A program made the position numbers and the translations under genes. A stretch of 7,461 nt of DNA from an uncultured Bacilli bacterium. GTDB taxonomy: Bacteria; Bacillota_I; Bacilli_A; RFN20; CAG-288. This document shows, one piece after another, positions 1 through 6,610 of the stretch. Location: NCBI GenBank assembly GCA_948525355.1, contig CAOSOP010000057.1, positions 1 to 7,461 of the forward strand, written 5' to 3'. Within the stretch, counting starts at the first letter, position 1. Each line of letters starts with the position of its first letter. The notes under the pieces were generated by a model. It was not told the origin of the DNA. It saw nothing but the letters and a program-made list of their open reading frames with translations, and searched no databases.

Positions 1-15
1 GGCCAATAATTTTTA

Positions 16-44
16 TTGATACTTATTTGATATTTTTCTATAAA
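16..44 (+). promoter_or_regulatory. Sigma-A promoter of the hydrogenase operon
   Basis: A -35 box TTGATA (16-21) and a -10 box TATAAA (39-44) are separated by exactly 17 bp, each one base from consensus. Transcription would start near 51, giving a leader of about 82 nt before hydC. A TATAAT at 109-114 also matches a -10 box, but it has no good -35 at the right distance and would start transcription almost on the ribosome binding site, so it is the weaker candidate. No Rex-type operator (TTGTGA/TTGTTAA inverted repeat) is visible in 1-132. Confidence 0.65.
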
Positions 45-132
45 ACTTTAGCACTAAGATTAATGCGAATATAAAAAATAGTAATTTATTTTGCATATAG
101 TCATTTGATATAATAAAAAAAGGAGTGGTTTT

Positions 133-609
133 ATGGAAGAGAATAATACACAAAAGTTTATTGAGCTCGATGAATTTATCGAGAAGAATAATTACACAGG
201 TAAGGATTTAATCGCAGTTCTTCATGAAGCACAAAGAATTTTTTCTTATCTACCTGAAGAAGTTCAAAGGCATATTGCAAAAAAACTCGATATTCCTGTA
301 TCAAAAGTTTATGGAGTCGTCACCTTTTACTCTTACTTTACGATGGAAAGAAAAGGAAGATTTGTCATCAATGTCTGTTTAGGAACAGCTTGCTTCGTTC
401 GTGGATCAGATAAGATATTAGAAGAGTTTGAACAACAATTAAACATCAAGTGTGGTCAAACAACCAGTGATGGAAAATATAGTTTGCAAAGCCTTCGTTG
501 CGTTGGAGCATGTGGTTTAGCACCAGTTATTCAAGTTAATGGAAAGACATACGGCAACGCGACAGTTGAAACAGTTAAAGAAATTTTAGCTGAATATCAG
601 GAGTTATAA
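133..609 (+). CDS. hydC: NuoE-like [2Fe-2S] subunit of NAD(H)/ferredoxin-coupled [FeFe]-hydrogenase (HydC)
   Basis: This 158-residue protein is the thioredoxin-like [2Fe-2S] subunit of a cytoplasmic HydABC-type hydrogenase. In the family it sits beside the flavin subunit and relays electrons. The N-terminal helical part (about 10-60) is typical of NuoE, including the segment leading to GVVTFYSYF (61-69). The cluster ligands are clear: Cys82 and Cys87 (C-x4-C) and Cys123 and Cys127 (C-x3-C), in VCLGTAC and RCVGAC contexts. The length equals that of stand-alone HydC/HndA proteins. The start is supported by AGGAG at 121-125, 7 nt upstream of the ATG. It is the first gene of the operon, with 1 nt between its stop and the hydB start. 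The family is certain. That it belongs to a hydrogenase rather than to complex I or formate dehydrogenase follows from the adjacent hydB and hydA. Confidence 0.95.
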   Translation: MEENNTQKFIELDEFIEKNNYTGKDLIAVLHEAQRIFSYLPEEVQRHIAKKLDIPVSKVYGVVTFYSYFTMERKGRFVINVCLGTACFVRGSDKILEEFEQQLNIKCGQTTSDGKYSLQSLRCVGACGLAPVIQVNGKTYGNATVETVKEILAEYQEL

Positions 610-610
610 A

Positions 611-2509
611 ATGAAAAGACTTAGTAGTTTTGAAGAATTTGATTTGTTAGCTAAAAACCTTGATGGTTTATTAGATGTGAAGAAGGGACTTGTTGGTGAA
701 TCGGATAAGTACATAATTTCTATTTGCTCAGGAACAGGTTGCCAAGCTAGTGATAGTGAAGAGATTTATCAAGAATTTAAAAGAATAATAAAGGAAAGAG
801 AACTAGAAAATAAAGTTGAGTGTATGATATCTGGATGTTTTGGTTTTTGTGAAAAAGGACCAATAGTAAAGATCAGCCCAGATCACGCCTTCTATACAAA
901 GGTAAAAGTTGATGATTGTGAACGTATTATCGTTGAACATATTATTAATCATCATACCGTTGAAGATCTTTTATATACCAATCCAACTTCTAATTTAAGA
1001 ATAAGAAAGCAAGAAGATATTCCTTTTTATAAAAAGCAACATCGTATTGCATTAAGAAACTGTGGTTTGATCAATCCAGAAGATATTAAGGAGTATATTG
1101 CTAATAGTGGTTTTAGATCATTAGTTAAAGTTTTACAGTCAATGACACCAAATGATGTGATTGATGAGATAGTTAAGTCTGGTTTACGTGGCCGTGGTGG
1201 CGGCGGATTCACAACAGGAAAGAAATGGGAACTAACTCGTGCATCAAAAGGTAAGAAAAAATATGTTATTTGTAATGCGGATGAAGGGGATCCAGGAGCG
1301 TTTATGGACCGCTCAATTATGGAGGGTGATCCATTTTCTGTAATTGAGGCAATGACTATTGGTGGTTATTCTATCGGAAGTGATGAGGGTGTTATCTATA
1401 TTCGTGCTGAATATCCTTTGGCTGTTGGTCGTTTAAAAAAGGCTATTGATCAAGCACGTGAATTCGGTTTTTTAGGAAAGAATATTCTTGGAACTGATTT
1501 TAATTTTGATATTAATATTAAGTTTGGTGCTGGAGCGTTTGTTTGTGGTGAAGAAACTGCATTGATTCATTCGGTTGAAGGCTCTCGTGGTGAACCAACG
1601 ATTAAGCCTCCATTCCCAGCAGTTGCTGGTTTATTTGGAAAACCAACTGTCGTGAACAATGTTGAAACTTGGGCGAATATCCCATATATAATTGATAAAG
1701 GGTATGAAGAATTTATAAAGATTGGTACTGAAAAGAGCAGGGGTACAAAAGTCTTTGCACTTGCTGGAAAGATAAATAATGTCGGACTTGTTGAAGTACC
1801 AATGGGAACGACTTTAAGAGAAATAATCTATGATATCGGCGGTGGAATTAAAAATGATAAAAAGTTCAAGGCCGCACAAACTGGTGGTCCAAGTGGTGGA
1901 TGTATCAGTGAAAAGGATTTAGATGTACCTATTGATTACGATAATCTTTTGGCTATTGGCTCAATGATGGGTTCAGGTGGACTTATCGTTATGGATGAAA
2001 GCGATTGTATGGTCGATATAGCAAAGTTTTATTTAGGCTTTACAGTCGAAGAAAGCTGCGGAAAATGTACACCTTGTCGAATAGGAAATAAAAGATTATA
2101 TGAGATACTAGAAAGAATCTGTAATGGCGAAGGTGAAGAAGGTGATATAGAAAAACTGGAAAACCTTTCAGAAGTTATTAAAGATACAGCATTATGTGGT
2201 TTAGGACAATCTTCTCCTAACCCAGTTTTATCGACGATAAAACATTTTAGAGATGAATATGAGGCTCATATTAAAGATAAGCTTTGTCCAGCTAAAAAAT
2301 GTAAGGCTTTAGCAAGATATGTCATAGACGATGATATCTGTGTTGGATGTGGTAACTGCGCTAGAAAATGTCCAGTCGATGCAATATATAAGACAGACAT
2401 TAAGTCGAAAAGAAATAATAAACTATTCCTTTACCAAATCGATGACCACAAGTGTATAAGATGTGGAACTTGTGAATCAAACTGTCCACTTAAGGCGATT
2501 AGTTTATAG
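611..2509 (+). CDS. hydB: NuoF-like FMN/NAD(H)-binding Fe-S subunit of bifurcating-type hydrogenase (HydB)
   Basis: This 632-residue flavoprotein subunit carries the NAD(H) site. In the family it is where electrons from NADH and ferredoxin are joined or split. Domains in order: thioredoxin-like [2Fe-2S] (about 33-105; Cys39, Cys44, Cys76, Cys80, with an extra Cys71); NuoF core with the glycine-rich GRGGGGF (194-200) and the nucleotide-binding GAGAFVCGEETAL (306-318); an SLBB-like region (about 380-440); the NuoF [4Fe-4S] site (Cys483, Cys486, Cys489, Cys529); and two C-terminal ferredoxin clusters (Cys577/580/583/587 and Cys615/618/621/625). A further pair, Cys559 and Cys564, lies in the linker before the ferredoxin domain. 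The added N- and C-terminal Fe-S domains distinguish HydB/HndC from complex I NuoF. AGGAG (599-603), inside the end of hydC, is the ribosome binding site. Translational coupling with hydC is likely. The protein is intact, with no missing ligand. Confidence 0.95.
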   Translation: MKRLSSFEEFDLLAKNLDGLLDVKKGLVGESDKYIISICSGTGCQASDSEEIYQEFKRIIKERELENKVECMISGCFGFCEKGPIVKISPDHAFYTKVKVDDCERIIVEHIINHHTVEDLLYTNPTSNLRIRKQEDIPFYKKQHRIALRNCGLINPEDIKEYIANSGFRSLVKVLQSMTPNDVIDEIVKSGLRGRGGGGFTTGKKWELTRASKGKKKYVICNADEGDPGAFMDRSIMEGDPFSVIEAMTIGGYSIGSDEGVIYIRAEYPLAVGRLKKAIDQAREFGFLGKNILGTDFNFDINIKFGAGAFVCGEETALIHSVEGSRGEPTIKPPFPAVAGLFGKPTVVNNVETWANIPYIIDKGYEEFIKIGTEKSRGTKVFALAGKINNVGLVEVPMGTTLREIIYDIGGGIKNDKKFKAAQTGGPSGGCISEKDLDVPIDYDNLLAIGSMMGSGGLIVMDESDCMVDIAKFYLGFTVEESCGKCTPCRIGNKRLYEILERICNGEGEEGDIEKLENLSEVIKDTALCGLGQSSPNPVLSTIKHFRDEYEAHIKDKLCPAKKCKALARYVIDDDICVGCGNCARKCPVDAIYKTDIKSKRNNKLFLYQIDDHKCIRCGTCESNCPLKAISL

Positions 2510-2523
2510 AGGTGAATAAAATG
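2508..2523 (+). promoter_or_regulatory. Ribosome binding site that sets the hydA start
   Basis: AGAGGTG at 2508-2514 begins at the end of the hydB stop codon, and ATG follows at 2521 after a 6-nt gap. An in-frame GTG at 2512-2514 would extend the protein by three residues, but it is part of this Shine-Dalgarno sequence and has no ribosome binding site of its own. The ATG at 2521 is therefore preferred. Confidence 0.8.
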
Positions 2524-4257
2524 ATAAATATTAAAATAAATGGAAAAGATTTGTCTGTTAGTGAAAACACAACGATTCTTCAAGCAGCGCGCCAATTAAA
2601 CATAAAAATTCCTACACTTTGTCATATGTCATTGCATGTTGCCAACGAAAGAAATTGCACTTCTTCTTGTCGTATTTGTGTAGTAGAAGTCGAAGGAAGA
2701 AGAAATCTTGTGACAGCATGTTCAACATTATGCCAAGAAGGAATGAATATAAAAACTCATAGTTTAAGGGTTATTAATGCTAGAAGAACAATTTTGGAAC
2801 TTCTTCTTTCTGATCACCCACTTGAATGTGTTACTTGCGATAAAAATGGTGTTTGTATATTACAAAATCTTGCACAAAAATATGGCATTTATGAAAATGC
2901 TTATAAAGGAGAAATGAGCAAGAAAAATGAACAAGAAAGTTCAATAGCAATTTTAAGAAATAATGCAAAGTGTATTTTATGCGGCGCATGTGAAACTGTT
3001 TGTAATAAAGTTCAAACAGTTAAAATCTTAACTCATAGAGGAAGAGGATTTACGACGACAATTGGTCCAGCATTTGAACTTGGTCTTGAGAATACTCCAT
3101 GTACTTTCTGCGGACAATGTGTGTCTGTTTGCCCTACAGGTGCTTTAACACAGACTTCTATGATCGGTAAAGTGTGGAAAAACCTTGCTGATCCAAATAA
3201 GCATGTTGTTGTTCAAGTTGCACCTGCTGTCAGAGTTGCACTCGGCGAACTTTTTGATCGACCTTTAGGAGAGGTTGTTACTAAAAAAATGGTAGCAGCA
3301 TTAAGGCAAATAGGATTCGATAAAGTGTTTGACACAGATTTTGCTGCGGATGTAACAATTTTAGAAGAAGCACATGAGCTATTAGAAAGACTTAATAAGA
3401 AGGAAAAGCTTCCTATTCTTACATCATGCTGTCCAGGTTGGATAAACTTCATTGAGCATCAATTTCCTGATTTAGTCGATATTCCTAGTTCTTGTAAATC
3501 TCCACATGAGATGTTTGGTTCGTTGGTTAAGTCATATTATGCTGAAAAAGTCGGCTGGGATCCTAAAGATATCGTTGTAGTTTCAATTATGCCATGTCTA
3601 GCTAAAAAATATGAAGCTAATCGTAAAGAGTTAGCACATGATGGATTAAAGGACGTTGATTATGTACTTACAACTAGAGAATTAGGAAAAATGATCAAAG
3701 AAGCAGGTTTGAATTTCAATGATTTACCTGATGATGAATTTGATAGCCCATTAGGTGAATCAACTGGTGCTGGTGTCATCTTTGGAGCATCAGGTGGTGT
3801 TATCGAAGCTGCATTAAGACAAGTTAAATATGATTTAGATGGTGAAAAGACACAATTAGAATTCAATGAACTTCGTGGACTTGAAGGAGTTAAGGTATGT
3901 GAAGTTGAAGTTAAAAACACTAAATTAAGAATCGCATGTGCATCAGGACTTGGAAATGCTAGAAAAGTTCTTGAGGCAGTAAAACTTGGAAAAGAGCACT
4001 TTGATGCTATTGAAATCATGGCTTGCCCAGGAGGTTGCATTAGCGGTGGCGGACAGCCAATTCATAAGAGAAAACTATCAAATACCATAATTAAGGCCAG
4101 ACGTGATGGCTTATACAAGGAAGATAGATCAAAAGAACTTCGTATATCTAGTCTCAATAAAGATGTTCAAAAGCTTTATAAAGAATATATAGGAGAAATT
4201 GGTGGAAAAAGAGCTCATGAGCTTTTGCACACTGTTTTCTTCTCAAAGGAGGATTAA
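2521..4257 (+). CDS. hydA: [FeFe]-hydrogenase catalytic subunit, multi-cluster (M3-like) HydA
   Basis: This 578-residue subunit catalyses 2H+ + 2e- to and from H2 in the cytoplasm. Domains, numbered from the ATG: an N-terminal [2Fe-2S] domain (Cys34, Cys50, Cys53, Cys67); a His-ligated [4Fe-4S] (His99, Cys103, Cys106, Cys112); two ferredoxin clusters (Cys151/154/157/161 and Cys194/197/200/204); then the H domain. All three H-cluster signatures are present: TSCCPGW (301-307; Cys303 proton relay, Cys304 ligand), MPCLAKKYE (357-365; Cys359 ligand) and ACPGGCISGGGQP (501-513; Cys502 and Cys506 ligands). Glu283 and Glu286 match the proton-path glutamates of Clostridium pasteurianum CpI. There is no C-terminal [2Fe-2S] domain such as Thermotoga HydA carries, so the length resembles the Acetobacterium type. 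The gene lies 11 nt after hydB. Bifurcation is inferred from the HydCBA set, and the maturases HydE, HydF and HydG are not encoded here. Confidence 0.96.
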   Translation: MINIKINGKDLSVSENTTILQAARQLNIKIPTLCHMSLHVANERNCTSSCRICVVEVEGRRNLVTACSTLCQEGMNIKTHSLRVINARRTILELLLSDHPLECVTCDKNGVCILQNLAQKYGIYENAYKGEMSKKNEQESSIAILRNNAKCILCGACETVCNKVQTVKILTHRGRGFTTTIGPAFELGLENTPCTFCGQCVSVCPTGALTQTSMIGKVWKNLADPNKHVVVQVAPAVRVALGELFDRPLGEVVTKKMVAALRQIGFDKVFDTDFAADVTILEEAHELLERLNKKEKLPILTSCCPGWINFIEHQFPDLVDIPSSCKSPHEMFGSLVKSYYAEKVGWDPKDIVVVSIMPCLAKKYEANRKELAHDGLKDVDYVLTTRELGKMIKEAGLNFNDLPDDEFDSPLGESTGAGVIFGASGGVIEAALRQVKYDLDGEKTQLEFNELRGLEGVKVCEVEVKNTKLRIACASGLGNARKVLEAVKLGKEHFDAIEIMACPGGCISGGGQPIHKRKLSNTIIKARRDGLYKEDRSKELRISSLNKDVQKLYKEYIGEIGGKRAHELLHTVFFSKED

Positions 4258-4261
4258 TATG
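4245..4261 (+). promoter_or_regulatory. Strong ribosome binding site that sets the mrp start
   Basis: AAAGGAGG (4245-4252) is a near-perfect Shine-Dalgarno sequence inside the last codons of hydA, 6 nt before the ATG at 4259. The frame stays open upstream to a TTG at 4199, but those 20 extra codons overlap hydA, lack a ribosome binding site and do not resemble the family. They are excluded from the gene. Confidence 0.88.
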
Positions 4262-5086
4262 AGTGAATGTAATCATGATTGTAGTTCATGCTCTCAAAAT
4301 GGATCGTGCAGTTCTAAGATTGAAAAATTAAAGTTCAATAAAGACTCTAGTGTAAAAAAAGTTATTGGCATTATATCGGGAAAAGGTGGTGTTGGCAAAA
4401 GCTTTACCACATCATATCTTGCTGTTCTTCTTGCAAGAGAAGGTTATAGAGTTGGAATAATTGATGCAGATATAACGGGACCAAGTATACCTTATGCTTT
4501 TGGTATAAAGGATAAGGCTTACGGCTCGGAGAATGGAATTTTCCCAGCATCAACAATGGGAAATATTAAGATTATTTCTAGTTCAATGCTTTTAGAGGAT
4601 GAGACTGATCCGATAATTTGGAAAGGCCCGATGATTGGACAACTTGTTGAACAGTTTTACACCGATGTTATATTTGAAGAACTTGATTTTCTTTTAATAG
4701 ATATGCCTCCAGGCACAGGAGATGTACCATTAACTGTACTGCAAAAATTTGATGTTGATGGTCTAATTTTGGTTACCTCACCACAAGGATTGGTAAAACA
4801 AATAGTTGAGAAGGCGGCTAAGATGGCTGAAACAATGAAAACACCGATTTTAGGATTAGTAACGAATATGAGTTATGTTTTATGTCCTAAATGTGATGAG
4901 AGAATAGATATATTTGGTAAGTCGAAAAGTGAAGAATTAATTGAAGCATATAGTATTAGATCTTGTGCAGAAGTCCCATTTTCACAAAAAATCTCTGAAG
5001 CAGTAGAAAAAGGTAAAGTAGAACTATTATCTGTAGATTATATGGATAGTATAAGAGATGAGGTTTTAAAACTACTTAATGAATGA
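4259..5086 (+). CDS. mrp: Mrp/Nbp35-family P-loop ATPase, Fe-S cluster carrier
   Basis: This 275-residue cytoplasmic ATPase of the Mrp/Nbp35 (SIMIBI, MinD-like) family has relatives that bind a [4Fe-4S] cluster at a dimer interface and pass it to apoproteins. It has a deviant Walker A, GKGGVGKS (41-48), an A' loop with Asp69 and Asp71 (IIDADITGPS), a switch II/Walker B DMPPGTGD (148-155), and the bridging-cluster motif Cys209-Pro-Lys-Cys212. The N-terminus adds Cys4, Cys8, Cys11 and Cys17. The last three fit the C-x2-C-x5-C end of the N-terminal cluster motif of eukaryotic Nbp35. There is no DUF59 domain at the front. It starts 1 nt after the hydA stop, so it is very probably co-translated with the hydrogenase. 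Cluster delivery to the roughly ten Fe-S sites of HydCBA is a reasonable inference. A regulatory role cannot be excluded. Confidence 0.92.
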   Translation: MSECNHDCSSCSQNGSCSSKIEKLKFNKDSSVKKVIGIISGKGGVGKSFTTSYLAVLLAREGYRVGIIDADITGPSIPYAFGIKDKAYGSENGIFPASTMGNIKIISSSMLLEDETDPIIWKGPMIGQLVEQFYTDVIFEELDFLLIDMPPGTGDVPLTVLQKFDVDGLILVTSPQGLVKQIVEKAAKMAETMKTPILGLVTNMSYVLCPKCDERIDIFGKSKSEELIEAYSIRSCAEVPFSQKISEAVEKGKVELLSVDYMDSIRDEVLKLLNE

Positions 5087-5813
5087 AGAAGAAGCAATTA
5101 ATACTTTTTTAAGTACATTTAAAGAACTTGAAGAAGAATTAGTTAAAATAGCCGGATTAAAAGAAAACTATACATCATTTTCTCGTGCACTAAACTATAT
5201 TCATAATAACAATCTTGATCCATTTGTTTCTTCTGATAATGTATACGAGTTTTTAAAGACAGCATCTGATTTAAGAAATATTCTTTCACATAGAAATAAT
5301 GTAGCTCTACCAACTGAAGATTTTCTCAATAAGTTTTTGAAAATTGCTGATAATATAATACATCCTACATTATGCATAGATATTGCTACTAAGGGTAATG
5401 ATATTATTATAGGAAGAGAAAGTGATAAATTACTTTATTTGATGTATTTAATGGATAGAAAGTATATTTCACATATTCCAATTTACACAGATGATTATAA
5501 GTTTTTAGGTGTATTTTCTCGAACAACTCTCTATGAGTATTTCTTAAGTAAAAAGAGTATAAATTTTGATGAAAACACTAGAGTTAGTGAAGCAAAGGAA
5601 TTTATTGATATAAGTAAACACGGCAACGAAAAGTATTTATTTGTAAATAGATATGCAAAAATAGTTGATGTTTATAAACAGCTATTAAAAAAGACCAAAG
5701 AGGATAGAAAACTATCGTGTATTTTTATAACACCAAATGGTAAAATGAATGAAAAATTGCTTGGTATTGTTACACAAGTTGACATTTTAAAATTAGCAGC
5801 TGAAATTGAATAA
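5079..5813 (+). CDS. Tandem CBS-domain protein with a HEPN-like N-terminal helical domain
   Basis: This 244-residue protein has no signal peptide or membrane segment. Residues 1-95 look all-helical and contain RNILSH (66-71), an R-N-x3-H pattern like the catalytic motif of HEPN ribonucleases. Residues about 96-157 and 165-242 form two CBS modules. The second ends in GIVTQVD (229-235), with the Thr232 and Asp235 expected to hold a nucleotide ribose. The first has Ser147 but Thr150 where Asp is usual, so it may bind differently or not at all. CBS pairs in general sense AMP, ATP, NAD(H) or S-adenosylmethionine. The start overlaps mrp by 8 nt. The nearest GAGG (5060-5063) is 15 nt away, so translation probably depends on coupling and may be low. 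It is the last gene before the operon terminator. The CBS assignment is firm (about 0.85). The HEPN assignment is tentative, and no specific function is known to me. Confidence 0.85.
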   Translation: MNEEEAINTFLSTFKELEEELVKIAGLKENYTSFSRALNYIHNNNLDPFVSSDNVYEFLKTASDLRNILSHRNNVALPTEDFLNKFLKIADNIIHPTLCIDIATKGNDIIIGRESDKLLYLMYLMDRKYISHIPIYTDDYKFLGVFSRTTLYEYFLSKKSINFDENTRVSEAKEFIDISKHGNEKYLFVNRYAKIVDVYKQLLKKTKEDRKLSCIFITPNGKMNEKLLGIVTQVDILKLAAEIE

Positions 5814-5851
5814 TCTTTTAAAAGCACACAACTAAAGGAAATTAATGAGGA

Positions 5852-5884
5852 AACAACTTTTATTGTATAGACAAAGTTGTTTTT
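5852..5884 (+). terminator. Intrinsic terminator of the hydrogenase operon
   Basis: AACAACTTT (5852-5860) pairs perfectly over 9 bp with AAAGTTGTT (5873-5881) around a 12-nt loop and is followed by further T residues (run of five, 5880-5884). It lies 38 nt after the last stop codon. The loop can fold further (TTGT with ACAA). The stem is AT-rich and the T-run short, so read-through is possible. Confidence 0.7.
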
Positions 5885-5893
5885 AGAACAAAC

Positions 5894-5922
5894 TGTGAAA
5901 TGTGAAAATAAAACATTTCATA
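5894..5922. repeat. Inverted repeat in the convergent intergenic region
   Basis: TGAAATGT (5896-5903) and ACATTTCA (5913-5920) form a perfect 8-bp inverted repeat with a 9-nt spacer, extendable by a G-T and a T-A pair to 5894-5922. No T-run follows on either strand, so it is not a standard terminator. It could be an operator, a processed 3' end or chance in AT-rich DNA. Nothing coding is seen in 5885-6014. Confidence 0.45.
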
Positions 5923-6014
5923 ATAAAACAATTTTAGTTCTTACTTCTTATTTTAAAAAGTGTTATGAAATTAGAACAAGTATAGATTAGTATTTTTATT
6001 TAACTTTTAAGCGA

Positions 6015-6407
6015 TTATTCTTTATTTTCTAATAGAGTTGAGAATGTTTTTTCTAATTCTTCTGACTGAGAAGATTGCATTTCAGATAATCTTTTATTTT
6101 CTTTAAACCACAAGCGAGCTTCATGTCTTATTCTATCGTTCATTCTTGCGACTTTAAGTAGTTTTTTATATGGACTTAAGTGTTTAACACATATAGGAAT
6201 TATTATAATTGTTGCAAGTCCTGAAATAGAAATAAAAATGGAAAACTCAACAATAGCACCAGCTGCTAAAAAAACAAAAGACAAAGTAAATAGAGGAAGT
6301 AAAATGAATAGTAAAAACCAAATTTTTTGCTTTTTGCGTAAAATAGACTTTACTTCGTCCTCTTCTGGTGTTTCGTATAAGGTGATGTTTTTAAAAGTTT
6401 CTTTCAT
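6015..6407 (-). CDS. Small protein with two membrane segments, unknown function
   Basis: I do not recognise this 130-residue protein. It has an acidic N-terminal stretch (about 10-20), a basic cluster RKKQK (24-28), then two hydrophobic segments at about 30-52 and 54-74 joined by a very short turn with a Glu at 54. A second basic patch (KHLSPYKK, 75-82) follows, then a charged, probably helical tail to the end. Positive charges on both outer flanks predict a hairpin in the cytoplasmic membrane with both ends inside. There is no signal peptide cleavage site and no Cys pair or catalytic motif. AAGGAG (complement of 6415-6420) lies 7 nt before the ATG, and a separate promoter stands upstream, so it is a monocistronic gene convergent with the hydrogenase operon. 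The good ribosome binding site, promoter and typical membrane topology argue that it is real. Confidence 0.8.
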   Translation of the reverse strand: MKETFKNITLYETPEEDEVKSILRKKQKIWFLLFILLPLFTLSFVFLAAGAIVEFSIFISISGLATIIIIPICVKHLSPYKKLLKVARMNDRIRHEARLWFKENKRLSEMQSSQSEELEKTFSTLLENKE

Positions 6408-6431
6408 AAAAGTTCTCCTTAGATTTATTTA

Positions 6432-6460
6432 AGTTTAACATTAACATTTATTTTTGTCAA
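6432..6460 (-). promoter_or_regulatory. Sigma-A promoter of the small membrane-protein gene
   Basis: On the minus strand a perfect -35 TTGACA (6460-6455) and a -10 TAAACT (6437-6432) are 17 bp apart, with a TG one base before the -10 box (extended -10). The start would be near 6425, about 18 nt before the ATG at 6407, which leaves room for the AAGGAG ribosome binding site. Confidence 0.65.
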
Positions 6461-6574
6461 AAAGTATTATTTTGTAATTGGATAAACATTTATTATTTTA
6501 CAAAAAGCATAGTAGTGCATATAAACGATATTAATTTGCAACTTTTTCGCAACAATTATTATAGTTCAATGCAC

Positions 6575-6595
6575 AAAAAAACCCTACAAATAGGG
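6575..6595 (-). terminator. Intrinsic terminator after the tRNA gene
   Basis: On the minus strand CCCTA and TAGGG (6595-6591 and 6586-6582) form a 5-bp stem with a TTTG loop, followed directly by seven T (6581-6575). It starts 15 nt after the encoded CCA. The compact GC-containing stem and uninterrupted T-run are typical of a Rho-independent terminator on this strand. Confidence 0.75.
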
Positions 6596-6610
6596 CATTT
6601 TCTGCTAATT

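Noticed and set aside
109..114. TATAAT as a second promoter directly before hydC
   Set aside because: No -35 at 16-18 bp, and the start would fall on the ribosome binding site. The 16-44 promoter is clearly better.
2512..2520. GTG at 2512 as the hydA start
   Set aside because: It lies inside the AGAGGTG ribosome binding site that correctly serves the ATG at 2521.
3660..4040. 126-codon minus-strand reading frame opposite hydA
   Set aside because: It is the antisense shadow of a strongly conserved gene, with no ribosome binding site and a Ser/Pro-rich low-quality product. The same holds for 1027-1212 and 3213-3452.
4199..4258. TTG at 4199 as the mrp start
   Set aside because: It overlaps hydA by about 59 nt, has no ribosome binding site and does not resemble the family. 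AAAGGAGG serves the ATG at 4259.
5845..5886. 13-codon micro-ORF (ATG at 5845) with AAAGGA upstream
   Set aside because: It runs through the operon terminator and ends in its T-run, and there is no sign of selection. Chance is the simpler explanation.
6238..6432. Plus-strand frame of 64 codons opposite the membrane-protein gene (and a similar one at 6918-7169)
   Set aside because: Both are antisense to credible genes with better translation signals and have no recognisable product.
6515..6574. GTGCAT and ATGCAC about 50 nt apart, with GCAAC repeated between, as a structured RNA
   Set aside because: The stems are short, the loop long and AT-rich, and no promoter or terminator frames it. I see no supported gene in 6461-6574.
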